A stretch of DNA of 64,000 bases from Cryobacterium sinapicolor. Lineage in GTDB: Bacteria > Actinomycetota > Actinomycetes > Actinomycetales > Microbacteriaceae. The position numbers were made by a program, and so were the translations under genes. The stretch lies in contig NZ_SOGQ01000086.1 of assembly GCF_004403465.1 (NCBI RefSeq), forward strand, positions 1-64,000. The letters run 5' to 3'. The notes beneath the pieces were generated by a model. The model saw nothing but the letters and a program-made list of their open reading frames with translations, was not told the origin of the DNA and did no database searches. This document shows positions 9,994-18,617 of this stretch, one piece after another (positions within the stretch are counted from its first letter, which is position 1; each line of letters starts with the position of its first letter).

Positions 9994-11840
9994 CGGCTGC
10001 TGCTGCCGGCTCCTGCGGTGGACTCGAGATTGTGGGCAAGGTCGGCAAGGTCACCGGCGGAGTCCGCGATCTGCTGCGCCGTGATCGAAACCTGGCGGCT
10101 GGCATCCGTGAGCTGTTCCATGGTCTCGACGACCTGGGCGGTGGCACTGCGCTGCTGCTGGGTGGTCAGGCTGACCTGGCCGTTGGCATCCGTCACCGCT
10201 TCGAGCAGTTGCAGTCCCTGCTGCATCTGTTTGGCACCCTTTTCCATGGCCATCACGGTGGCGTTGGTTTCCCGCTGCACGGCCGTGACGATCACGGCGA
10301 TGTCGCCCGCAGAGGTCTTCGAACGTTCGGCCAGGCGGCGCACCTCGTCGGCGACCACCGCGAATCCGCGGCCGTGTTCGCCGGCGCGGGCCGCTTCGAT
10401 GGCGGCGTTGAGGGCCAGCAGGTTCGTCTGGTCGGCGATGTCATTGATCAGCACCAGCAGAATGTCGATGTCGTTGACCCGGCCGGCGAGGGCGAGGGTG
10501 CGTTCGCTCGACCGGATGAAATCGCCTTCGGCCCGCTGGAGGTTATGCCGGGTTTCCGTGGTCTGGCGGGCGACGGCGTCGACGGTGTCCGCGATGGCGA
10601 CCGACGAGCGGGCGAGTTCCTCGGTGGTTGCGGTTGCCTGGGTGACCGCGGCACTCTGCTGGGTGGTGATCGCCGCCAACTCGTCAGAGGATGCCGACAA
10701 TTGCGTGGCCGCAGCATTCACGTCGACCCCGGCCGAGCCGAGTTGGGCGATGAGCTGCTGGGAATTGGTGAGCATGGCGTTGAAGGATTCCGCCAGCATG
10801 CGCAGTTCCACGGACCCGGTGGGGGTGGCGCGAGCCGTGAGGTCACCCCGCTCGACCCTCCGGGCCACCGCGGTCAGCCGGTTGACGGAACGGGTGGTGC
10901 GCCAGGCGAGCCCGATCGACACGGCGACGGCGAGTGCGGCGCCGACCGCGACCAGGAGGATGGCCCGCTCGCGCTGGGCTTCGACGGGGGCCAGCACGCT
11001 ACTCGCGCGTTCCCGTACGATGAGCACCCAATCGAGGCCGTAGACGGTGTCAAAACCGCCGATCAGGTCGACGCCCTCCTGGTTGGTGTAGCGGGCGGAG
11101 CCGGGTTCACCACTTTTCGAGGCCAGTCGGATGGCGGCGTTGTCCACGACGGTGCTCAGCACCCCGCCGGCCAGCAGAGCCGCGTCATCGGTTGCCGCTG
11201 ACAGGCTCGCGTCGTAGATCAGCCGCTGGTCGGCATCCACGACGACCACGCCCTCCGTTGACCCGAGGTCAGGGTCGAGCAGGCCGGGCAGCATGCCCGG
11301 GTCGAGGTTGGCAACGACGACGGCCAGCACGGTTCCGTTGTTGCCGAGCACCGGCTGGGCTAGAACCCACTCGATGCGGTCGCCCCTGCGCAGCATGGAG
11401 GTGAGCACCCGGTCGCCGGCGAGCGCGGTGGCGAACCAGTCTTCGCCGACCGTGGCGAGGGCGCCGTCGGGGCGACTGGTCGACAGAACGGTGCCCGAGG
11501 GATCCACTATCTGAACCAGGGTGTAGCCGCCGAACGGTTTGTCAATGGCCGCCAGCCGGGCCGTGGTGGCCGGGGTGTCGAACTCGGTGACGGTTTGGGC
11601 GATCAGTTTCAGGTCGCTGTGGCGCTCGGCCACCCAGTCCTCGAGGCGCAGCGCGGCCGCGCGCGCGAGGGTGACGCCCTTGCGTTCGGCGGCCGTGGAC
11701 AGGCTCGCCGATGACTCGGTCGTCAGGAGCACCGCGAGCACGATCATGAGCGGCACCGAAACCAGCAGCATGGCCGAGACCATCTGCACGCCGAAGCGGC
11801 GGGGAAGGGAACGCCAGCGGCGCCTCGCGTGCGTTGCCAT
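9990..11840 (-). CDS. Methyl-accepting chemotaxis protein (WspA-like receptor)
   Basis: First gene of the operon, 616 residues. A transmembrane helix at about 17-40 is followed by an extracytoplasmic sensor of about 245 residues that resembles a dCache domain ([42 protein letters not shown]). A second helix lies near 292-315, then a HAMP domain ([20 protein letters not shown]) and the coiled-coil signalling domain. The hairpin tip is near-canonical: [19 protein letters not shown] then [18 protein letters not shown]. No C-terminal CheR-docking pentapeptide is seen. The ATG at 11840 is preceded by AGGACCGGTAAGAG. The ligand is unknown; in Pseudomonas WspA responds to surface contact. Confidence 0.93.
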   Translation of the reverse strand: MATHARRRWRSLPRRFGVQMVSAMLLVSVPLMIVLAVLLTTESSASLSTAAERKGVTLARAAALRLEDWVAERHSDLKLIAQTVTEFDTPATTARLAAIDKPFGGYTLVQIVDPSGTVLSTSRPDGALATVGEDWFATALAGDRVLTSMLRRGDRIEWVLAQPVLGNNGTVLAVVVANLDPGMLPGLLDPDLGSTEGVVVVDADQRLIYDASLSAATDDAALLAGGVLSTVVDNAAIRLASKSGEPGSARYTNQEGVDLIGGFDTVYGLDWVLIVRERASSVLAPVEAQRERAILLVAVGAALAVAVSIGLAWRTTRSVNRLTAVARRVERGDLTARATPTGSVELRMLAESFNAMLTNSQQLIAQLGSAGVDVNAAATQLSASSDELAAITTQQSAAVTQATATTEELARSSVAIADTVDAVARQTTETRHNLQRAEGDFIRSSERTLALAGRVNDIDILLVLINDIADQTNLLALNAAIEAARAGEHGRGFAVVADEVRRLAERSKTSAGDIAVIVTAVQRETNATVMAMEKGAKQMQQGLQLLEAVTDANGQVSLTTQQQRSATAQVVETMEQLTDASRQVSITAQQIADSAGDLADLAHNLESTAGAGSSSR

Positions 11841-12559
11841 GTTCTCTTACCGGTCCTTAATTCTGCGGCTGTGCAATTCCGTGCCTGCGTCGATGCAGTC
11901 GTTGAGGGCGGTGTTTCCGCGTGAATCCGACGTTCTAAAAGCTGTGGGCCGGGCACCTGCGCGCTGGCCGTTCAGAGGTGTGAAACAAGCATGCGATCGA
12001 GAACCGAACCCGAATCGATTCCCGATCGCAATGCCATATCAGGACAAGATCCCTAATCTTGCCCGGCTTCCACCGTTACAGTCGCGCGCCTACCCAAGGG
12101 GACGACGTGACGGAGGTTTTGTCCACCGCGCCACGAGGGGACAGAGCCAGGCCTGGACGGCCGCATCTCGTGTCGGCCTCGAGGGAGGTGAAGTTCATCT
12201 GGGGCGGTTCCTTCTCATTCGGTAGGCCGGCTAACCCGAGGGTTCCGTGCCTTTGCGACCCCGCCTCACGACGAGTGTGCCCTTGCGATTGACGTGAAAG
12301 TGACCGTCTCTCCAGCGACCAGTAGGTCACCTGAGAAAAACTTATCAGTCCGATTCGGCGCACAACCGCCCCGGCGAGAATAATCGCCTCCGAGAATCCC
12401 CCCAAATCGAGGGGCACGGCCACCAGCGCGAAAGATGATGCCTTCCGCGGCGCGATTTCTCCGAAAACGGCTTCTAGCACCAAACCTGGGCCCGGGCTAA
12501 CGTTGCAGACGTGGGTCAGCCGCTCGCACTGTTCCGTTCGTACTGCCAAGGGGGTCTCC
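11841..12559. other. Long intergenic region upstream of the chemosensory operon
   Basis: These 719 bases separate the divergent MCP and HD-domain genes and must hold both promoters. The part from about 12000 to 12480 is visibly more A/T-rich than its surroundings. A 61-codon frame (GTG 12107 to 12292, preceded by AAGGGGACGAC) is the only candidate small gene; its product resembles nothing I know and I do not call it. A small hairpin, CAAGAT-CCCTA-ATCTTG, lies near 12045-12061 without a T tract. I cannot recognise a c-di-GMP riboswitch or a clear -35/-10 pair. Confidence 0.5.
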
Positions 12560-12997
12560 ATGACAATCACCACCGACGATGCCTATGTCGCCACCGCACA
12601 AGCAATCGCCATAGCCGCACATGAAGGCCAGGTCGACAAGCTCGGCGCAGCGTACATCGACCATCCCCGTCGCGTTTCCGAGCGCCTCAACGACCCGCTC
12701 GAGCAGGCCACCGCCTGGCTGCACGACGTGCTCGAAGACTCGAGCATCACCCGCCACGACCTGCTCGAGGCCGGCATTCCCGGCGGCGTGGTCGAGGCTG
12801 TCACGGTGCTCACCAGAACGGATGCCGTCAGCGACGCCGATTACTACGCCGGCATCCGCGCCAACCCGATCGCTCTCGCCGTGAAGCGGGCGGACATCGC
12901 CGACAACCTGGAGCCCTGGCGCGTGGAGCAGCTGGACGCCAGCATGCAGGTGCGGCTCGCGGCGAAGTACGGGGCGGCGCTGGCCGCGCTCAGCTGA
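12560..12997 (+). CDS. HD-domain phosphohydrolase, (p)ppGpp hydrolase/MESH1-like
   Basis: A 145-residue protein consisting of one HD domain. Metal ligands are visible as AAHEGQVDK (His21), YIDHPRRV, WLHDVLEDSSIT (the HD pair plus the ED motif) and KRADIADNL (late Asp). This pattern matches the hydrolase half of RelA/SpoT and small alarmone hydrolases, which remove pyrophosphate from ppGpp using manganese. No synthetase, TGS or ACT domain is present. The substrate is an inference, since related HD proteins act on other nucleotides. The ATG follows AAGGGGGTCTCC. Confidence 0.7.
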   Translation: MTITTDDAYVATAQAIAIAAHEGQVDKLGAAYIDHPRRVSERLNDPLEQATAWLHDVLEDSSITRHDLLEAGIPGGVVEAVTVLTRTDAVSDADYYAGIRANPIALAVKRADIADNLEPWRVEQLDASMQVRLAAKYGAALAALS

Positions 12998-13019
12998 GGC
13001 CGCCTGGACGGCGGTGAGG

Positions 13020-13064
13020 CGACAGCTTTGGGGTGTGGCGGCATCCGTGCCCCCAAAGTTGTCG
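13020..13064. repeat. Inverted repeat between convergent genes
   Basis: The arms CGACAGCTTTGGGG and CCCCAAAGTTGTCG (13 of 14 complementary) enclose 17 bases that contain GCATCCGT. It lies between the 3' ends of the convergent HD and cupin genes. It could act as a bidirectional terminator, but no T tract follows on either side. Its design, long arms plus a GCATCCGT spacer, resembles the element at 37692. Confidence 0.75.
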
Positions 13065-13083
13065 GCTCGCGGCCGGGTGAGGG

Positions 13084-13467
13084 TCAGGACGAGTAGGTTA
13101 TGGGAACCGCGAAGGCCTCGGCGCTGGCGAACTCGATGCCGACGAACGGCTCGTCACCCACGACACGGGCGTTGTGGCCCGGCGGGATCGTGTATGAGTC
13201 TCCGGCCGAGATGGTGGCCGCAGTGCCGTCGTCCAGCACCGTCTCCAGCGTGCCGGAGACGCAAAAGCCCACGTGCAGCAGCTGGCAGGAATCCGTCTGG
13301 ACGATGGGCCTGATGCAGTCCGCCCAGGTCCAGCCGGGCTGCATCGTCAGGCGTCCGATCGTGTATTGCCCCAGTCGATTGAGATCGAGGTTGGTCTTCT
13401 GCGGCGTGCGGCGTTCGTCGGGTGAGTCGAGAGACTTGACCCGCAACTCGTGTTCTGTGGCAGACAT
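13084..13467 (-). CDS. Cupin-domain protein
   Basis: A 127-residue single-domain cupin. It contains TMQPGWTWADCIRPI, HVGFCVSGTLETVLDDG and GDSYTIPPGHNARVVGDEP, giving the two cupin motifs around a beta-barrel. The first-motif His/Glu ligands are only partly conserved, so metal binding is uncertain. No partner domain or signal peptide is present. The start at 13467 (MSATEHELRV) has AAGGAG six bases upstream. The function cannot be deduced from sequence; small cupins of this type are often annotated as binding or sensor proteins. Confidence 0.75.
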   Translation of the reverse strand: MSATEHELRVKSLDSPDERRTPQKTNLDLNRLGQYTIGRLTMQPGWTWADCIRPIVQTDSCQLLHVGFCVSGTLETVLDDGTAATISAGDSYTIPPGHNARVVGDEPFVGIEFASAEAFAVPITYSS

Positions 13468-13587
13468 GGGTACTCCTTCGTGCCTCTGGAGGGCCGATCG
13501 ACAGGGGCCCAGACGACGCGACTCTCCGAGCGTCAACGGTCTGTGCGCAGATCAGGGTAGCCCCGAAGAGGTGAGGGCGAAAGCGGT

Positions 13588-15540
13588 CTAGGCCTCCATG
13601 TCGTCGTGGGTGACGATGCGGCCCAGCTCGATGCCGCCATCCGGGAGCTGCCAGAAGTGCATGCGGCGCGCGGCAGGAGTGTTTTGCTCGATCGAGACGC
13701 GCATGCAGCGCGCGCCGTCCCAGCGCAGCAGGTGTGGGTCGGCCGGCCCGGCGCCCTGGCGCAGTGCGTGCAGGTGCCTGCCCTGGAGGGTCTTCACCCG
13801 GCCGGTCAGCACATCCACGGATGCCTTGAACGCCTTGGCCAGCTGGCCGTCGTCGAGCCCGGTGAGAGATTCGGCGAACCGCTCCCCCAGCACGTAACTC
13901 TGCGGCAACTTCCACTCCTCGCGGTCCGATTCCGGAACCCGGTCGACCCAGGCCAGGAGGATCTCGTGCCGCACCCAGCCGGACGGTTCCTCCCAGGCGC
14001 CTCGCCGCGACTCGTACTCACTGACCGCGGCATGGGCGGGGGCGGTGCGGCGGGATTCGCGCAGCATCCGTCGTTGGGCGCGCTGGTCGTCGCGCAGCTC
14101 CGCTACCGTGTGGCGCAGGGTGGCGAGTTCGACGAGGGTGTCCCGCAACTGCATCTGGGCGGAGCGGGCCTGCTCACGGAGCTTGGCGATGTCGGAATCG
14201 GTGGCGCCGGCCTCAACCAGCTGGGTCTCCAGCCGCACGATGCGTGACTTCGCCTCGGCGAGGGACAGTTGGGTGGACTGCAGCGCCGAATGCGGCGCGG
14301 GAGCCGGAGTCGGCGTGACCCGGAACGGGATGGCCCCCGTCGTGGCCGGGCGCAGGGCGTGCACGCGCCCGGGCCCGGGCGACGGGCGCGGGTGCAGGCG
14401 GTCCGATGTCGGTCCGGCGGTGATCAGGGCGGAGGCACCGGCAGCGCCCGCCGAACCGAAGAGCCCGGCAGCACCGGCAGCAGGGCCGGCCGCGACGAGG
14501 TCGACCACCACCCGATGGCCCGTCGATGCGGAGGCTCCCACGAGCGCGGGTTGGCCGTCGAGTTCGACGACCGCGGCGGCGCCTTCGTCCTCCTCGACCA
14601 GAGGCAGCAATGGACGGTTCTCCTGCAGCCAGGGCGGACCGTTCCGCACGGCGCAGAGCGGCGGCAGCACCGTTTCGTCGTCGTCGACGTCGCTCAGGCA
14701 CAGGTGCAGGGCACCGCTGGGCAGGTGGATGACCCGCGCCGCCACGACGTCGCCCTCGGAGAGGAGGGCGTCGACCTGGTCGAGCGGGTTTGCGGAGATG
14801 TCAGCCCGGGTGATCGTGAGGGCCAAGTGCGGGTGCAGGGCCAGAACCGCCCGCCGCGCGCTGACCTTCTGCACCAAAGCGAGGGTGATGCTGCCGTGCG
14901 GGTAGCGCCTCGCGATCGCGGCCACGGAGGGCGGCTTGATCTCGACATTGAGGCGATGGGTGGGCGCGTCGAGCGCACCCTGAATGCGCTGGCCGGGCTT
15001 CAGGGTCCAGTCGAGGGGAACCGGCGGGTAGGTCAGCTCCTGCCAGACGGTGGCCATGCCGCCGCCGTCGAGTTCGACGAGGGCGCGGGACCCACCCAAC
15101 ATGAACCCCTTGACGGTGCCGTTCACGGTGATGACGGATGCCGGGGCGAGCGCGAAGAGGCCTGCCTGATGCGCGTGGGCGAGGGCATCCGTCACCAGCT
15201 GATCGGTGGCATGCTGCGGGTCGCCGTGCGTGAACCGCAGCCGGGACCGGGAGAGTTCGGCGAACGCGTCGCCGACGGGGTAGGACCGGCCGGCGCTGCC
15301 GTAGACCTGGAACTGGGCCGGGAGCAGGTCGCCGAGTTGGCGGGTGAGCTCTCCGGTCCCGATCAGGAAGACGCGCGCGACGTCGCCGATCTGGCCGGCG
15401 AGCTGGTCGATGCCGATTTCGGGTACAGCAGTGCCGAACGGCGACGACACCACAACCCAGGGACGATCACGGCCCGCATGGTGCAGACCGTTAGCGAGTT
15501 GTTGCACCGCGACGCTGGTCTCAACGCGGGTATACACCAC
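13588..15540 (-). CDS. Uncharacterised 650-residue protein with S1-like segments and coiled coil
   Basis: I do not recognise a named family. Residues about 1-120 form an alpha/beta region (RPWVVVSSPFG, ARVFLIGTGELTRQLGDLL). Two segments near 180-290 read like S1/OB-fold repeats (LKPGQRIQGALDAPTHRLNV and DQVDALLSEGDVVAARVIHL). An Ala/Gly/Pro-rich linker follows, then a coiled coil near 425-490 with regular Leu/Ala heptads. The C-terminal domain is rich in Trp and charge (GWVRHEILLAWVDRVPESDR). It starts at GTG 15540 with GGAAGGGGAG just upstream. A nucleic-acid-binding role is possible but unproven. Confidence 0.7.
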   Translation of the reverse strand: MVYTRVETSVAVQQLANGLHHAGRDRPWVVVSSPFGTAVPEIGIDQLAGQIGDVARVFLIGTGELTRQLGDLLPAQFQVYGSAGRSYPVGDAFAELSRSRLRFTHGDPQHATDQLVTDALAHAHQAGLFALAPASVITVNGTVKGFMLGGSRALVELDGGGMATVWQELTYPPVPLDWTLKPGQRIQGALDAPTHRLNVEIKPPSVAAIARRYPHGSITLALVQKVSARRAVLALHPHLALTITRADISANPLDQVDALLSEGDVVAARVIHLPSGALHLCLSDVDDDETVLPPLCAVRNGPPWLQENRPLLPLVEEDEGAAAVVELDGQPALVGASASTGHRVVVDLVAAGPAAGAAGLFGSAGAAGASALITAGPTSDRLHPRPSPGPGRVHALRPATTGAIPFRVTPTPAPAPHSALQSTQLSLAEAKSRIVRLETQLVEAGATDSDIAKLREQARSAQMQLRDTLVELATLRHTVAELRDDQRAQRRMLRESRRTAPAHAAVSEYESRRGAWEEPSGWVRHEILLAWVDRVPESDREEWKLPQSYVLGERFAESLTGLDDGQLAKAFKASVDVLTGRVKTLQGRHLHALRQGAGPADPHLLRWDGARCMRVSIEQNTPAARRMHFWQLPDGGIELGRIVTHDDMEA

Positions 15541-15654
15541 TGACTCCCCTTCCAGCCTTCGTGACGGGCTGTGAATGAAGGGTACGCCTGTCGCCTGTGA
15601 GAATGACCCCGCGCGTTAAGGTTCAGGGTGTATGCAGCCCGACTCCCCGCTTCC

Positions 15655-16467
15655 TCACTGGGCTGCGAGTATCTCCACAACCATCGTCGTCGCCGCGTTG
15701 AGCACGATGAAGGCGGCCACGGCCGCCGCCGCCGTTTCGAGCGGCAAGAGCACCCTGCGCTGCAGGGCGGCGCCGCGCACCTCGGCGTCGAGACGGGTGA
15801 AACCCTCTATCAGGCCCTCGCCTGACCCCAGCGGAACGTCGATCCACATGTCCGGGTCGTCCAACAGTTCGATGATGCCCAGGCGATCCGCCGGTCCCAG
15901 CACGATCGGCAGCGCCGTCAGCCACGGAACGAGTTCCTCGGCGTCGAGAACCGTCACGGGAGCCGGCGACGAGCGCACGTGGATGCTGCGCGCCCCGACG
16001 AAGACGACGAGGCCGATCACGGGAGTGGACAGCGGGCGGCGCTCTTCCAGCAGTGTCGTGACCCGCTCCGCCTCGAATTTTGCGTGGCGCAAATAGGGCA
16101 CCGGCCGGGTGTCCACGAGAACGCTGCGTTGCTCCACGATCACGCGCTGGCGGCGGTGCTGCTTGGTGTTGACGGTGACGACCCCGCCGGGGCCCACCAG
16201 CACATGGTCGATGTCCCAGCCGTGCCCACCGATCGGCAGCGCGTGGAAGACCGCCCATTCCGGTGACAGTGCGGCCAGCTTCTGGCCCACCTCGATCTCA
16301 CCCTGGGCACCCAGGTACCAGCCCTCGCAGTTCATGCCGAGCGGGGAACGTCCCAGAAACCGGGCCCACAGGGTTCGCGGAGGTGTGCTGCCCTGCTCGC
16401 GCAGCAGCTTCTCGATCATGAACTGGGCCGCGAAGCGCCGGCGCATGGTGGTACTTTCCAACGTCAT
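15655..16467 (-). CDS. NERD-domain membrane-anchored protein (paralogue 1)
   Basis: A 270-residue protein with a nuclease-related (NERD) domain. The core GAQGEIEVGQKLA, DIDHVLVGPGGVVTVNTKQH matches the family pattern in which an Asp, a downstream Glu/Asp and a TxKxH strand form a restriction-endonuclease-like active site. A hydrophobic segment near the C-terminus (AAAAVAAFIVLNAATTMVV) should anchor it in the membrane. It is clearly homologous, end to end, to the protein at 16738-17538. AGGACAG lies just upstream of ATG 16467. Whether NERD proteins cut DNA in vivo is mostly unknown. Confidence 0.8.
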   Translation of the reverse strand: MTLESTTMRRRFAAQFMIEKLLREQGSTPPRTLWARFLGRSPLGMNCEGWYLGAQGEIEVGQKLAALSPEWAVFHALPIGGHGWDIDHVLVGPGGVVTVNTKQHRRQRVIVEQRSVLVDTRPVPYLRHAKFEAERVTTLLEERRPLSTPVIGLVVFVGARSIHVRSSPAPVTVLDAEELVPWLTALPIVLGPADRLGIIELLDDPDMWIDVPLGSGEGLIEGFTRLDAEVRGAALQRRVLLPLETAAAAVAAFIVLNAATTMVVEILAAQ

Positions 16468-16561
16468 CTGTCCTGGTCCCCCATCGTTGAGTGTAACGGC
16501 TCACCTCAACGGGTGGCACCCGCTCTGGGGCACGCCTGAACGCCCCCCCTACGATGGTGGG

Positions 16562-16732
16562 ATGGTCAACAACATGAGGGTCGTGCAGACGCAGCTCGGA
16601 CTGCTGGAAAGCCACATCAACACGATCAAAGAGGATGCCGCCGCACCCCGCGGGGTGGAGGAGTCACTCGTGGCCATCTGCACCGCACTCGACGCGCTGA
16701 CGGACGAGTTCCGCCGCCGACTGCCCGAGTAG
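16562..16732 (+). CDS. Small hypothetical protein (56 aa)
   Basis: A 56-residue acidic, probably all-helical protein (QLGLLESHINTIKEDAAAPRG, LVAICTALDALTDEFRRRL). No family is recognised. It sits between the two NERD paralogues on the opposite strand, and its stop lies six bases before the stop of paralogue 2. GGTGGG precedes ATG 16562; an ATG at 16574 is an alternative start. Regular third-position C/G use supports coding. Confidence 0.55.
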   Translation: MVNNMRVVQTQLGLLESHINTIKEDAAAPRGVEESLVAICTALDALTDEFRRRLPE

Positions 16733-16737
16733 GGATT

Positions 16738-17538
16738 TCAGGCGGTCGCGAGCGCCGCCTGGACGAGCTGGAACACCGCGTAACCGGCGAGGGCGGTTCC
16801 CGCCGCGGCGATCAGGCCCCACAGCATCCGTCGGCGGCCCACCGAGGGAACCCGCGGGTAGAGCGCCGGGAACGGCTCGCGCAGATCGTCGGGAGGGGTG
16901 TCGGGCAGTGCTCGCCAGACGTTGGGGCTGTCGAGAAGGTCGGCCACCTCCTGCACCTCACCGGCCGACAGCACCGGATGCAGCCGCACCAACCATCGGC
17001 GCAGGTCTTGGGCGTCGAGCACCTTGACCTGCTGGGGCTTCTGCTCGATGGTCAGCAGCCCGGGCTCCACGAACACGAGCACCGGCTGCACGGGCGCGAC
17101 CAGCGGCATCCGTTCTCGCACCAGGTTCGTGATGCGCTCGGCCTCGTATTCCGCGTTGCGCAGGTAGGGCACCGACTCGCCGTCGATCTGCAGGGAGTCG
17201 CGGGCGACACGGATGTCATGGATCGGGTGGCGCTTCGTGGTGATCGTGAAGATTCCGCCGGGGCCGATCACGAGGTGGTCGGTCGCGGCGTTCGGGCAGT
17301 CGATCGGCACCGCGTGCAACGCCGTCCACTCGGGCGGCAGCGACGCAAGGATGGTGCCCACCACGATCTCTCCTTCGGCCCCGCGGTACCAGGACATGCT
17401 GTCGACGCCGAGCGGGGGACGGCCGAAGAACCGAGCGAACAGCGGGCGGCGGGGCGCGCATCCCTGCACCCGCAGAAGCTGCTCGTCGACCGACTGCGCC
17501 TCGAAGCTCCCCTGCATCGTGGCACTGTCGAACGCCAT
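16738..17538 (-). CDS. NERD-domain membrane-anchored protein (paralogue 2)
   Basis: A 266-residue homologue of the 15655-16467 product with the same layout: N-terminal MQGSFEAQSVDEQLLRVQG, the NERD core GAEGEIVVGTILA, ATDHLVIGPGGIFTITTKRH, the shared SVPYLRNAEYEAERIT segment, and a C-terminal membrane helix (MLWGLIAAAGTALAGYAVF). The start at 17538 has AGGGGGG about seven bases upstream; an upstream in-frame extension lacks a ribosome site. The pair probably arose by local duplication, with the small plus-strand gene between them. Confidence 0.8.
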   Translation of the reverse strand: MAFDSATMQGSFEAQSVDEQLLRVQGCAPRRPLFARFFGRPPLGVDSMSWYRGAEGEIVVGTILASLPPEWTALHAVPIDCPNAATDHLVIGPGGIFTITTKRHPIHDIRVARDSLQIDGESVPYLRNAEYEAERITNLVRERMPLVAPVQPVLVFVEPGLLTIEQKPQQVKVLDAQDLRRWLVRLHPVLSAGEVQEVADLLDSPNVWRALPDTPPDDLREPFPALYPRVPSVGRRRMLWGLIAAAGTALAGYAVFQLVQAALATA

Positions 17539-17650
17539 CGCAAACCCCCCTTGCTGTCTCGAATCTAGCGACTGGGGCACGGGAGCACGCAGTCCCCGAA
17601 GGGGGGTATCCACGGCGTGGCGGCTGGCGCACCGCGTGCACGGAGCGACG

Positions 17651-17754
17651 GTGCGGGCACGGCTGCCGACACGGGTGCGGGCACGGGTCCGGGCACGGGT
17701 GCGGGCACGGCTGCCGACACGGGTGCGGGCACGGGTGCGGGCACGGGTGCGGGC
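17651..17754. repeat. 12-bp tandem repeat (GTGCGGGCACGG)
   Basis: About nine degenerate 12-base units, GTGCGGGCACGG alternating with CTGCCGACACGG, end six bases before the stop codon of the NmrA-like gene. They fill most of the gap between that gene and NERD paralogue 2. Confidence 0.85.
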
Positions 17755-17759
17755 CTCGC

Positions 17760-18617
17760 CTACAGCCAGACGTCCCGGTGGTCCGCGGCGAACTGCCGGA
17801 AGGTGGTTGCCGGCTCGCCCGTGAGCCGCCGGATCGCCCGGTTCGGGAACGCGGACACTCCGAGGCGAACTACCCGGTAGATCATCTTCTGCACGGCGAT
17901 GAAGTCGGCCGGAGCGCCCTGCTCGGCCAGCCGGGCCAGATAGTCGCCGGAACTTGGCCGCGCATAGGTGATGCGGCGCCCGAGCACCTCCGAGAGGATC
18001 TCCGCCACCTGGTCGTAGTTCAGCGACTGCTCGCCGGACAGCGTGTACGCCGTGCGGAGGTGCCCCGGCTCGGTGAATACCCGCGCGGCGACCCGACCGA
18101 TGTCGCGCGCATCGACGAATGCGGTGCGCGCCCGGGCGGCCGGCAGATAGATCTCGCCCTGCTCCCGGATGCCGTCGCGGTAGACGGTCGACAGGTTCTG
18201 CATGAAGAAGTTCGGCCGCAGAAACGTGTACGGGGCCCGCCGGAGCCGCAGGTGCTTCTCCACGGCGTGGTGCGGGGTGGCCGGGTTGAACTGGACGCCT
18301 TGCAGGGAGAGGAAGACGATCTGACGGATGCCGCGCTCCAGTGCCGTGTCGATCACCGGGATCAGGGTGTCCGCCACGTTCGCGATCGCGGGTGGGCGCA
18401 GCAGGAACAGCCGGTCGACCCCGGAGAACGCACCGTCCCAGCCGGTCGGGTCGGCGAAGTCGAAGGCGCGGGGCGTGCCGGCCGGAGGGTTCAGGGCGAA
18501 TTCGGAGCCGGCCGGATTCCGCACCGCGGAGACGACGCTCTCCCCGGCGGAGACGAGCGCGGCGGCCACGGCCCGGCCGACCGTACCGGACGCTCCGGTG
18601 ACGAGGATGGCGCCCAT
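17760..18617 (-). CDS. NmrA-like NAD(P)-binding protein
   Basis: A 285-residue atypical short-chain dehydrogenase of the NmrA/azoreductase-like group. The Rossmann motif ILVTGASGTVGRAV is at the N-terminus; the central VFLSLQGVQFNPATPHHAVE and TFLRPNFFMQNL match NAD(P)H:quinone reductase-like members (QorB/azoB type). Either NAD(P)-dependent reduction of small quinones or azo compounds, or cofactor sensing, is plausible. Its ATG shares one base with the MarR stop (TGATG), so the two genes form an operon and the regulator probably controls it. Confidence 0.85.
   Translation of the reverse strand: MGAILVTGASGTVGRAVAAALVSAGESVVSAVRNPAGSEFALNPPAGTPRAFDFADPTGWDGAFSGVDRLFLLRPPAIANVADTLIPVIDTALERGIRQIVFLSLQGVQFNPATPHHAVEKHLRLRRAPYTFLRPNFFMQNLSTVYRDGIREQGEIYLPAARARTAFVDARDIGRVAARVFTEPGHLRTAYTLSGEQSLNYDQVAEILSEVLGRRITYARPSSGDYLARLAEQGAPADFIAVQKMIYRVVRLGVSAFPNRAIRRLTGEPATTFRQFAADHRDVWL

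Noticed and set aside
12107-12292. 61-codon frame beginning GTG after AAGGGG
   Set aside because: A possible ribosome site is the only support; the amino-acid sequence and codon use are not gene-like and no family is recognised.
12076-12573. 165-codon minus-strand frame upstream of the HD gene
   Set aside because: It covers the start and promoter of the well-supported HD gene and has weak third-position bias.
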